From: Callorhinus ursinus
Taxonomy: Eukaryota > Chordata > Mammalia > Carnivora > Otariidae
Length of the DNA stretch: 64,000 nucleotides
Reading direction: 5' to 3'
Assembly (NCBI RefSeq): GCF_003265705.1
Contig: NW_020312867.1
Span: 1,298,600-1,362,599, forward strand
How positions within the stretch are numbered: position 1 is the stretch's first letter; each line of letters starts with the position of its first letter. Under the pieces are notes generated by a model that saw only the letters and a list, made by a program, of their open reading frames with translations, ran no database searches and was not told where the DNA came from. Below, one piece after another: positions 23,743 to 64,000 of this stretch. The position numbers were made by a program, and so were the translations under genes.

Positions 23743-24349
23743 CATCCTGAGAGGTCAGGGTGACGGAGGTGTGGGACTGGCGCACTGAATAAAGAGCTGC
23801 CTCTCCATCCAGTGGCATGTCAGAAGCTGTTAAAACAACCACGAGACCTGTAGCTTTCGACTTGCAGGATGTCTGTGATACATCACAAGCAAGTTTCAGA
23901 GAAATGTATAGGGTAGGATCTCCTCCCCCCCTTTTTTTTTTGAAAAACAAGTAACAATCCGCCCACACTTTTTTGAAAAACCTGCCTGTGTTGTTAGATA
24001 GGTGCATGAGCTCGCTACAGTGACGTCTCTGGGAAGGCAAGGTGAAGGAGAAAGGAGAAGGGATGGGGGAATTCTCCTTCTCACTATACTCTTAAGGTGT
24101 CTCACTGGTGACAGAGAAGTAATGGAGGCCGAAGAGAGCTCTCCGCTTGCAGGCCAAGAGCAGGAGACAGAAAAGGCGGGCTCCATTTCCTCATCTGTAA
24201 AATGGGCATATTACAGCCCTAGGAGGAGAGTTTAACTGACGTAGACCATGTACAACAACAGGTGCTCATCCAAGTTGGCAGTGATGAGGATTTACAAATC
24301 AGTGTGAGGGCTTGAAGCAACTGCTCTTCACTACGGATCGTGATTGGTT

Positions 24350-24560
24350 TTTGAACACATGCTACCTGCTAAGTGTTTCACGTGCATTTTCTCATTTAAT
24401 CCTGTTAACAACGACTTGAAGGCATTTACTAGTGGTTACTTGTATTTTACAGATGAGGAAGGTTCAGAAAGGTGGACTGTCCAGGCTCACAGCCAGAAGC
24501 GGTGGTGCTGGACTCCGATCAGCCTCCCGGCACCGGTGCCCTGCAGTTCCATGGGGTGCA
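24350..24560 (-). mobile_element. MIR SINE
   Basis: CATTTTCTCATTTAATCCTG, TATTTTACAGATGAGGAAGG and CTCACAGCCAGAAGC match reverse-complement MIR. Confidence 0.75.
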
Positions 24561-25459
24561 CCTGTTTGAAGTCGGGGGATTCAGAGGCAGCTTTGCACTT
24601 AACACCTCGCTCCAAGGATCACCATGAGGTGAGCAGGACCCTCAACAGGCATGTTTCAGCCCTAAATCCATCTCTTTGAAGGTTTCTCTTCTTTCTTCCG
24701 CAAATTCCTTTCCGATCACAAAGGAAATGTCCTCCGAGGAGCCCCTTCCCCTTGAAGGGCACACGTGGCTTCATCCTCTCCTCCTGTCATGGTCCGGGAT
24801 TAGTGTTGTCCCCACTGGCCAGCTTCTCCAGGGCTCAGCTGCCTACGACCTTTTCCTGCCTCGGTGCCAAGCTTTCCAGGCAGTTCCCCTCTCCCCTTGC
24901 TCCACCTCTGTCCTCCTGGGCCACATGGCACTCCCTGCTCAAACCGGCCACCTTCCGGGCCCTGGAACTGACCTGCTGAGCAGGGGAGGGGTCAGAGCTA
25001 GTCCTGTCTGCTTTTCACACCGGATTCCAGGCCAAACTGATTCCAATGAAGAGATCCACAGCAGAAGAGAAAACTGCCGGCCAGGGTGTCCTTGAGAAGC
25101 AGCTCCCCCAAAGCCCGGCAGGCCCAGACCCTGGCACAAGGACATGACCAAGGCAACAATGCTAAGAACTCCGAGAAGACTGCTCCCCTCACTTTAAGGA
25201 CAGCTTCTGGTCATTGCAAATTACCAAATGCCTTCTTGCGAAGGGCCATGTGAGATGAGGGAGAAAGTCTGAGAAAAGGTCAGGACGGGGCAGGCTGTGG
25301 ATGGTTTTAGAGCAGGGCCTTCAAGGAGAATGAATTGCTGGAGATTACTGCCTTAGACCGTAGGTGAGGTGCCACGTTGCCTCCGGAGAAGCCGTCTGAA
25401 GCCAGGCCTACGCTTCCTCCCACCTCGACAAAACTGTCACTGAAACAGATTATTCCGCA

Positions 25460-25690
25460 GCCTGTAAGCACCTACAATGTGCCGCGTGCGTACACGTCCT
25501 GGCTGCCCTGCCCTTCACATGCATCTCTCCACAGCCCCAAAGGGTAGGGGCCGATATTATCTCCATCCTGCAGGATGGAGAAGGGGAAGCCTTGGAAGCC
25601 TTGGAAACCCAAGGCTCAGAGAGGACTTGCCGAAAGTCACAGAGCCGGGGGGAGGCAGAGCCAGGATGTGGCAACCAGATAACCGGCACT
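25460..25690 (-). mobile_element. MIR SINE
   Basis: AAGCACCTACAATGTGCCGC, TTATCTCCATCCTGCAGG, CTCAGAGAGGACTTGCCGAA and CAGAGCCAGGATGTG match reverse-complement MIR. Confidence 0.75.
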
Positions 25691-25699
25691 CTCAAGTAG

Positions 25700-25860
25700 T
25701 TCATAGGTGTGTGACCTGGGCACGTGGCTTCTCTCCCCGAGCCTCGGTTTCCTCAGTTGGGTAATAAGGATTACTTCGCAGGGTTATTCTGAGGATTAAA
25801 TGAGATGATGCACATCATCTTGTTTGGCACAACCTTTAGTACGTGTTGAAAAAAGGTTAG
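25700..25860 (+). mobile_element. MIR SINE
   Basis: GTGTGTGACCTGGGCACGTG, CTCGGTTTCCTCAGTTGGGT and GGGTTATTCTGAGGATTAAA follow MIR order. Confidence 0.75.
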
Positions 25861-26909
25861 CAGTTATTCTGAGCGATGAAGGGGCAAGGCTAAAATGTGG
25901 GCCCACGTCCTAGCCTCCGGAGAGATGGCTTTTACAGCCACTACACGGACAAGTGCCCTGACTCCCACCAGCCACCAGCTGGACGCCCGAGGTGCGCCCC
26001 TCAGGGAGGGCTGCAGCCCACCCCGGGAATATGAGAATGTAAACAGACATTTTCTGGACGCTCTTGCCAGGAACTCCCAGTAATGACGCCATCAGCAGCC
26101 CGCACGCCTGAGAACATGTGGCAGATCTGGGGATGGACCGCTTACCCTGTCTCAATGCCGTCTGACCAGAGCTGGCCGCACGTCAGCACCCTCCCTGCCT
26201 AGCTGACCAGAGGTCTTGGAACTGAGAAGCAGGAGGTGGAAGGTCCCGGGGAGAGGCCCCGTGGAGAGGGGAGCCTCCAGGGAGATAGGATACCTGCGGA
26301 GCAGAAAGCCATCCCTGCCACCGGCCCCCAGCTTCCGTCGTGGCCAGCTCCACCCTGCCCCCCGTTCCTCTGGGTGGCATGGTGAGCTCAGGACAAGTGT
26401 CCGTCAGCCTCCATGATCTTGCGACCCCGAGAACCCAGATGCCTCCCTGATGTATAGTCTGGGCAGAAAGCTGTGTGAGTGGTCTCTTGGCACCTGATAA
26501 ATGCCTAGGGCTGCCATATCCCATTGTGTAAGTTGTTTACTGCACAAAAGTACCCAGCTGAGGGACTGGGAGGGGCTGAAGTCCAGCCCATGCCTTGTTC
26601 CCCCAGCCTTGTGCCCTGGCTAGTCACAGGAAAGGGTCCCTTTGACCAGTTCATCTGGGGGCAGGGGCCACCTCTGATTTGTGCCAAGCAGTGGCCCTGA
26701 GGGGACACAAGTGTGCACACAAACACACTGCTTCCCCAACTCAGGGGCTCACTCTTGGCCTCTAAACTACTCAATTAATCCTTTGCTCCTACAGGTCACT
26801 GCTTGTCTCAGCCAGCGGTTAAGGTGCATAAAGGAAACTCTTCTCTCTGCAGTTGCTCCAGGACCCCCCTGCCCAGCTCCACGATTAGGGCCCGGCCTGG
26901 GCAGCTCAC

Positions 26910-27036
26910 CTTGGCTCAGTAAGAAGCGGAGCCAGACGATCAACAGGAACAACAGCAAGCTCACGGGCAGGCAGAGCCAGAGCACCAGGAAAGAAAACGT
27001 GAGGTCGCTCACCAGCGGCACCAGGGGGTACTTCAT
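26910..27036 (-). CDS. ADIG: Adipogenin, coding exon 1
   Basis: Adipogenin is a small (about 80 residue) membrane protein of fat cells, linked to adipocyte differentiation and lipid-droplet growth. The ATG at 27,036 sits in CACCATGA, a good Kozak context. The 42 codons read [20 protein letters not shown], then a hydrophobic segment (about residues 14-37), then WLRFLLSQ. This matches the family N terminus almost residue for residue. The exon ends CCAAG with donor GTGAGC, leaving one base for the next codon. The nearest gene on the same strand, upstream, is RALGAPB, the order known in human. Exon 1 looks fully functional, while exon 2 (23,146-23,266) is broken, so the product would keep the membrane segment but lose the C-terminal tail. 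Confidence 0.92.
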
Positions 27037-29380
27037 GGTGCATGTGTGGCTAAGCCAGGCCTGCCCGGGCTGGGCTGGCAGGGCTGCCGTGGGGACCCAG
27101 TGGGCCGGGCCACACTCTGCTCTCGGCCCAATCATGACTGAGCGGGTGACATAACAAGGAAGTCACAGTGTCCTTCAGGCAAAGGGAGAGCTGTTTTGGA
27201 CGAGTGCTTTTGGACCAGCGGGTGGAAGCTAGTGGCAGTGAGACAGTTTGGCCAAGAACAGAAGCCCAGGCTTCCAGGCAGGCAGGCCTGGGTCCAAATC
27301 CCTGCCAAAATGCTATGGGTTCATGGGACACCTCCTTGGATCTTCTTGTAAGATGGAAAGAATTCTTACCTCAGCAAGCTGCTAAAAGTTAGAAGAATAA
27401 ATGATGGGACAAACATCACCCCCAGGTGGCTGTTCAAGTATGAGGTCACAGATTCCTTCAGGGGCCAGCCAGGTCCCGGGCCTGTCCTTCTGGCTACAGG
27501 TGCCCACATCTGCACTTGGTGGCAGTGGCGGGGGCTGTGGCGACCTGGATGGACGTTGGTGCGTCCGAAGCAGGCAGCTGTCGCAGCTTCGGGCAGTTAA
27601 CTGCTGCGTGGGAGAGGCAGGCCCAGTAGTGCCACATCTCCTTTCCCAAGAGAGCCACCCAAATCTGCACTTTTATGTGAAATCTCCCCATTTAAAAATG
27701 TTGCATCAAGCACTGAAACACTGTTGGCTCAGGAAAACAAGCCTGCTGGGCCAGCCTGGGTCACTGGGTTGCCATTTAAAAACTTCCTAAGACACAGTAG
27801 GCCCTCAATAAATATTTAATCTGGAAACTTCTGCACCTCTTCTTATTAGAGTTTTCAGTGAAGGGCTTCTAAGTGGTTAGCCTTGTTCGTCTCCCAAGGA
27901 GAGAGAACACTCTCAAATGCCAATCTTCTCTCTTCCTACCTCATCTGTCATTCGTTCATGTAGTAGGACACCTCCATGTGCCAGGCCCCGTGGCAGGAAG
28001 GAGGCCCTGGACCTCCAGGGCCTGGCCATCCCCGAGCTGGAGGGAGACTCTGGCCAGACAGGGAGCCTGACAGGTGCGGGGAGCTCTCAGGAGGCATGGC
28101 TGGTGCCTATGGAAGGGGAGGCAGAAGCACTGCAGGCCCCAAGAGGGTCCTGGACCAGCTACGTCAGTCACTACGGGCAAGCGTCTGTGAAACACACCAA
28201 TTCCTACCCTTCCCCCTGCTCTACTGAGTCAGAACCTCCAGGTGAGCCTTAGGACACCATGGTAATGAGCAACCAGTCAGACGCAGCCCTGATTTTGGTG
28301 CCACAGCAACTCATCAGGCCAACCCAGTTCCAGGCTGGGAGAGCAGCTGCAAGAAGTGGGTGGTAGACCTGGGGGAGACATGGGGCGGACGGACCCCCCT
28401 TACTGGAGGATACCGGCTCACGGAGAAAGGCAAGAGGGCCAGCCACAGAAAAAAACAGGGAAGGGGTGGAAGGAGGGGAGGGGCAGGGAGAGCTGGAGCT
28501 CGGAAGCCAGTGGCTTAGAGACAGTTTCAGCCCAATGGTGGGATGACTGGAGTCCCCAGAAGCGGCAGCCTGGGCAGAGAGCATTAGAATGCATGTCCAA
28601 GAAGAACAGTGCCTTGGCAGGCTGTGCCACTCAGAGCCCAGAGGCCAAGACCAGGAGTGGTTTGGGCTGGGGATCTCTTGGCACTGACTCCCGAAGGAGC
28701 TGAGCAGCACCGGTGGGAAAGGCTTGAACACACACTCTCCCCAGAGCCCAAAACAGGACCACTCTGCAATCAGCCTGACGCGTCGCTGGCCACCAAGGAC
28801 CAGCTGGAGGTCCTGTGGGCAGAGCAGGCAGGGACGCACAACTACAGGGGAGGCAGCTCAGGGGGTCACATGTTAATGTCCCGTCCAGTCAGTGGCAGGC
28901 TGGAGGGACAGCTCTTGGCAGAGGCACCCTAACCATTCTCATTGCTGTTTCCTTGGGTGGTACAACCACCCCACACGTGGTCTAGGCAGGAAGGCACTAA
29001 TCGGGCTGCATGGAACCTTCTCAAGCCAACCCTCCTCACAGGGGCAGTGGGTGGGGGGAGGATGACTTCCTCTGTGTCTCCCCTTTCCTGACTGCTAGCC
29101 CTGGCGGAGCCCAGGTTTTGCGCAGGCAGAAAGCTCGGCTGCCTTTCTGTGTTGCTGAGATACAGGCAGCCAGCGCCTTGGTGAACAACAGCCTCCGTAC
29201 GGGGGGCTTCCACTGGCTGTGTTTGCATTACACAAGCCCTGTGGTGACTTTGTACAGTGACACAGAGCAGCTTATACCTACGCAGGTAAGCAATTCGTGT
29301 ATAAAAACAGTATGTCACTATGTTGCACCCTGACACTAATATAATGCTGTATGTCAATTATAACTCAGTTAAAAATTTTT
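27037..29380. other. Intergenic spacer between ADIG and RALGAPB
   Basis: Contains the ADIG upstream region and the flank beyond the RALGAPB poly(A) site. A short L2-like tail is at 27,785-27,825 (AGTAGGCCCTCAATAAATAT). No coding exon recognised. The ADIG transcription start cannot be placed from sequence alone. Confidence 0.55.
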
Positions 29381-29399
29381 AAAAATTAATCTAATTTTG

Positions 29400-29580
29400 G
29401 GCACCTGGGTGGCTCAGTTGGCTAAGCGACTGCCTTCGGCTCAGGTCATGATCCTGGAGTCCCGGGATCGAGTCCCACATTGGGCTCCCTGCTCAGCAGG
29501 GAGTCTGCTTCTCCCTCTGACCCTCTTCCCTCTCGTGCTCTCATTCCCTCTCTCTCAAATAAATAAATAAAATCTTTAAA
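29400..29580 (+). mobile_element. CAN-SINE with 19-bp target duplication
   Basis: Core GGCACCTGGGTGGCTCAG and AATAAATAAATAAAATCTTT tail. The 19-mer AAAAATTAATCTAATTTTG is repeated exactly at 29,381-29,399 and 29,581-29,599. Confidence 0.96.
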
Positions 29581-29732
29581 AAAAATTAATCTAATTTTGA
29601 GTATTCTGTGAAACTCTACAAAACCAGCATGAAAACCCACAGATCTAAATTATGAAGGTCAGGCAAAGCAGAGCACACGCGCCCTGGAAACAGTAAATGA
29701 GAAACACTCGTGCAGGAGTCAAACCCCGGCCT

Positions 29733-29785
29733 GTCACCAAAAGCACACACAACATTGTTAGATAAGAATCTCCTTAAAATTTAAT
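29733..29785 (-). promoter_or_regulatory. RALGAPB: RALGAPB polyadenylation site
   Basis: On the minus strand ATTAAA (29,785-29,780), the commonest variant signal, is followed about 25-50 bases later by a GU-rich element reading TGTTGTGTGTGCTTTTGGTG. Cleavage would fall near 29,760-29,770, giving a 3.9-kb 3' UTR. Confidence 0.65.
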
Positions 29786-32700
29786 TGACTAAATGTATTA
29801 CATTCAATATTCCATGGGTTTCTTCTGGACAAAGGATCAGCATAAATACAAACAAAGCCTCTGGGCCTTGTCCCCTAACTGAAGAAGAGAAAACACAGAA
29901 GGCAAGAGACACGGGTACACCTTCGTATTTACATTTCGCCTTTACTTTACAGTTCAGTGCCAGAAATATTTACAGAAAATACAATAAGAAAAAGATCATG
30001 TCTTGGCAACATACCGAAATTCATACAAATTGTATATATGATTTCAAGCAAATAATGATACTGCTTATTTTTTAGCCACAACTGCCAAGCCCTTCAGAGG
30101 AGAAAGATGTTCTTGGTCACTGCAAGAGGCAAGGACTTGGGAAACTTGGTTTGCTTCAACAAATATTTATTGGGCGCCTACTATATGCAAGGCACTGTGG
30201 AATCCCAAATTACACCTTTTCCCTCACCATTAAAAAAAGAAAAGCATCTGAAGAACGTGAGTTGATACTCTGAGAAAAACACTATACAGTACATGGCTTC
30301 TTCAGCTACCGAGAACCCACAGTTTGATTCCACACTGAGCAGGTGGATTACCTTCTATCTCTCTGTCTCAGGGAAAGAGGCTGTCACAGAAATCCTTAAA
30401 ACAGACCATCTAATTCAACCTATTGTTTCATGTAAACACAGAAATCAATTCTTTTCAGGAAGATATAACCTGAATGGGTTTTAAAATGCTGAATGGAGAA
30501 CCACTGCCAGCAGCAGTGTCAAATTACCCCCAATACATCTTTACTATCTACCACAAAACAGGTCTTTGAGCAAAGCTGATTTCCACCTTGGGTTAAGTCT
30601 CACCTTCCAAAGGAAATAAATGCTCCCGAAGACTGTCCCTCTGAAAATCACTCTGCAGAGCCTGACAAATGCTTCCCCACAGTATGTAGAAAGTAACCAT
30701 TCATAAAGGCCTCATACACAAACCTGTGGGCAACTGACATTACTAACCAAAGATGTAGGTCTTTTGCATTTCTAAGGAAGTCCAGAGGAGAATGGGCTGC
30801 CCTGAAATTGAGGACCAGGAAATGGCAGACAGCATGCGTGCGTGGGGGGTTGTGTATGGCCAGGGCAGGAGGGGGTGAATCCACCATGTAACTATTCCTT
30901 TCAGAGGGCCAATGCTAGGTAGGAGGAGGTCTTAGGAGGAAGCACGGGACAAAAGTGGTAGCTGGCTGACCAAGGGAAGGCAAAGCCTCCTCACTGTCGT
31001 CAGTGCTCCCAAACAGAAAGGAGGAGGAAAGCCCCCATCTCCCGAATGGGAAAAAGGACTATGAGGGGCTACCTGCCTCTGTCCCTTGGGTAATGCTTTC
31101 CTTGTCACCAAATGCCACACTCATCCACCCCCTGATAACACCTGTCACATGCAGCGACTATACTGTTTAAGCCACAGACCAAAGTGGTCCTTGCTTCCCT
31201 TCAAAGTGTTATGAAAACACACTAGCAAATTTATCAAGTGGACTACTAAAGGTTATTACTAGTGACTAAATATGCTCCTCTGGCATTATTCTACTCAAAG
31301 TGATTTTTAACAAAGGCAGTTGGGTGAACTTAGTGACCATGAACTCAAACCCATACTTGTAAAAGTTTCCAAGGGTTCTTACCGCACCCCCTTTTTAGAT
31401 AAATGTTATTTTGAGCAGAAGGAAGGAGCACCTCACGAGGTGTATGTACCCTATATTCTGTTTGTGCTGTACACACTGGGATCTCATGCCTTTGGGGACT
31501 GCACAGCTCTAAATCTATCCCTCCTTCCCTGGGAGATGATAGGCTTCCAGATTACAAACCGCATTCAACACAGTTATTATTCACTTATCAGTCATGTATT
31601 AGAGAGTTGCCAGAAATTAGAGCAAACTGAAGGATCAGGAAGCCTACCCTCAACACGCACATCACAGTATATTTTGCTGACAGTAAAACTATGATAAAGG
31701 TAAAAGTTTTATCTGAAGAATCACACTGAGGAAGTACACCTACATCCGTTATTTTTAACCTCTGGAATGTTGTAAGTTGCCTATCAGTTTAAGCCTCCTT
31801 TGTTCATGTCCACTAGAAAAAGGGCCCATTTTTTCCTTGAAATGTCAATCTGGAAATTCCATGAAAGTTGTTAAACCTCACCTTATACCTGCTGAGTTAA
31901 TAAAACATTTTTAGGGTAAAATTTGCTCATCTTTATTTTACACCCCCTACCCCCATGCTACCATCTGGAAACACCCAGATTTATTGCCCAGATTAAAAAG
32001 AAAATCAATTACCCAATAATATCATACCCTGAATGGAAATTGGAGTCATAGAAGGAGGAGGTAACCTTTACCTGAGCTTAAAACAAACATGAAGAAAAGG
32101 GTACAACAAACTTAAAACCAAGAACTGCTATGATACCCACATTTCTTGCTCACAGATGACAAAATACATACTTTTGGAATAGAAATATCTGCACAGGGAA
32201 CTAGGCCCTACATTATCCCCCACCCTCGAATGAACTCCCCAAACATCAAACCAAGCACACCATTGCGGCCCTGACCTACAGTCTACTGACACCAGAGTTC
32301 ACGCGGGAAACCACTCTTAACACAGCTGTGAGGACTCCTCTTTGGACTTCAAATGTCACTTATTTTCTTAACATAAAATAATCTTAATAAAGAAGAAAGC
32401 AGAGAAGAATAGGAGAAATGAGCAGTGTATACTCTAGCACTGTAACAGGAATCCTTGGAAGGTTGTTCTGGGTCTGGCCACCTCAAAACATTTATCCCTG
32501 GCAGAAAAATAGCAGTGAGGTAACAGAAGTATTTCCAAAACCCGGGCAGGGATTTGTTGTGCCTTCAACTGGCAAAGGTCCAGAAAACATGGTCACAACA
32601 GCCATTTCTAAGAGCAGCCACCCTAGGGCGTGGTCACTAACGTTTGTCAATTATGATGAAATCCAGTAGCTCTCTGGGAGAGATCTGAATTAGTAGCATT

Positions 32701-33674
32701 GAGAGGCTATGTCCTGGACCCCAAATTAGAATCCTTCATAAACTACTGCAGTTTCCTGCTTGGTCCTGAAATAAGAGACAATGGATGAAACCAAATAATT
32801 TTCAACCCTTGTTGTGAGCTTACACTTCTCAAAATTTAACCAAGAAATTACCAAGGAATTACAAATGTTTGGCCTGTCATCATGTCCCCAAGCCACACAG
32901 CAATGGAGAGAGCAGAGGTATTGCTGCTGTCTTACAACTTTTAACCCCACAAACGCCATCTGTGTCCCCGTTAAAGGACAGGGTCATGCCTCCACTGTAG
33001 ATCTGCTCCCGGGCTGCCCAGAAACTGAGGCCTTCAGATAGATCTGTGCAGTAATGAGGACGATAACTTTGTGAAATGTGGAGGAAACATGAAACATTTT
33101 AATGTCAGGCTTCTTATCTAAACAAAACACATTTATGCTCATTTCTGTCAGTTGGACAGCTGGACGACAAATGGACTTACAAGTGAATAGAAAGCTGAGA
33201 TTTTTTTCCTTCTCCTCCATGCTATCATCAGCATGAGTCTTTAAATATCCTGGAAGATTCTGAGACAGATTTCAATTCTGAATATAACCTCCTAAAAAGT
33301 GAAGTATAAAACTATCTTCACCTTCTAATTTGCAAATTTGATACTACCAATGCACGTGTTTAAATGAGATGCATAAAGCCTTTCTCCTCAAAAGGCTTAT
33401 ATTTAACTAAAATTGTCACTTTTAAAAGAAAGTTTATGACTAAAATGTATATCATCATTACCAGCAGGAATATGATTGTGTCTGGGAGCCCATTTCACTA
33501 GAAAGCCAAAAGTCTTCTATCAAATGGGTTTATGTGTTTCTTCTATTCTGGTGATTAAACAGTAAGCTCTTGGGGAGTGATTTGTTTTTCTTTTTACAGT
33601 GATCACCTATCAAATTGTTTTGCTCTGATATCATAGCCCCAAACTGGAGTTCAAGAGTCCTAGACAGACAGTAT
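29765..33674 (-). other. RALGAPB: RALGAPB 3' untranslated region
   Basis: From the TAG stop to the proposed poly(A) site, about 3.9 kb, A/T-rich. No CAN-SINE or L1 was found in it, unlike the neighbouring introns, which fits retained mRNA sequence. It contains one L2-like tail with an AATAAA at 30,171-30,166. Extent is inferred from the signal and downstream element. Confidence 0.7.
30150..30205 (-). mobile_element. L2-type tail inside the 3' UTR
   Basis: On the minus strand CACAGTGCCTTGCATATAGT, then AGGCGCCCAATAAATATTTG, the conserved end of L2/MIR elements. It supplies an AATAAA in the mRNA sense. Confidence 0.7.
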
Positions 33675-63789
<30,115 letters not shown>

Positions 63790-63982
63790 GAGCGCCTGGG
63801 TGGCCCAGTCGTTAAGCATCTGCCTTCGGCTTGGGTCGTGATCCTCGGGGTCCTGGGATCGAGCCCCACATCGGGCTCCCTGCTCAGCAGGAAGTCTGCT
63901 TCTCCCTCTCCCACTCCCCCTGCTTGTGTTCCTGCTCTTGCTATCTCTCTGTCAAATAAATAAATAAAATCTTAAAAAAAAA
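63790..63982 (+). mobile_element. CAN-SINE in RALGAPB intron
   Basis: GAGCGCCTGGGTGGCCCAG core and AATAAAATCTTAAAAAAA tail. Flanking word ACGGAATGCAAG is present on both sides, ending at the window edge. Confidence 0.94.
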
Positions 63983-64000
63983 AAAAACGGAATGCAAGAT

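Larger units (their letters stand above)
23267..26909 (-). other. ADIG: ADIG intron
   Basis: About 3.6 kb between the GTGAGC donor (26,909) and the CCTCCACAG acceptor (23,267). It contains a TG microsatellite and MIR copies. No further coding exon is seen. Confidence 0.8.

Overview
The window is mammalian nuclear DNA. The dominant short repeat is a tRNA-Lys-derived CAN-SINE (5' core like GGGGCGCCTGGGTGGCTCAG, then a CTGCTTCTCCCTCTG stretch and an AATAAAATCTTAAAA tail), and the long repeat is a carnivore-type L1. The SINE subtype looks more like the arctoid form (bear, seal, mustelid) than the usual dog or cat forms. That placement is inference; the species is not proven by the sequence.

Layout. 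Bases 1-1,474 are unassigned. Bases 1,488-8,629 are an almost complete L1 on the minus strand, flanked by an exact 13-bp target-site duplication and broken by a 100-N assembly gap in its 5' UTR. Bases 8,643-23,145 are intergenic and contain MIR, L2 and CAN-SINE copies, a short retroposed transcript end and microsatellites. Bases 23,146-27,036 (minus) hold the two recognisable coding exons of adipogenin, ADIG. Exon 1 is intact, but exon 2 carries a frame break with an immediate stop. Bases 29,765-60,656 (minus) hold the 3' part of RALGAPB, the non-catalytic beta subunit of the Ral GTPase-activating complex. I assign twelve coding exons (about 590 C-terminal residues, including the Rap/Ran-GAP-like domain), a 3.9-kb 3' UTR and a likely poly(A) site. 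Bases 60,657-64,000 are intron sequence upstream of the first visible exon.

The order RALGAPB then ADIG, tail to head on the same strand, matches what I know of human chromosome 20q11.23. All twelve RALGAPB exons have AG/GT borders and compatible phases, and together they read as one uninterrupted C-terminal protein. The introns carry many insertions with clear target-site duplications: CAN-SINEs in both orientations and four short L1 3' ends, one of them nested inside a SINE tail.

The two genes are not known to act together. RALGAPB stabilises RalGAP alpha subunits that switch off RalA and RalB. ADIG is a small adipocyte membrane protein. The most notable observation is the apparent damage to ADIG exon 2, next to an otherwise well-kept exon 1 and intact splice sites. 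No undescribed prokaryote-like system, CRISPR array or operon is present.
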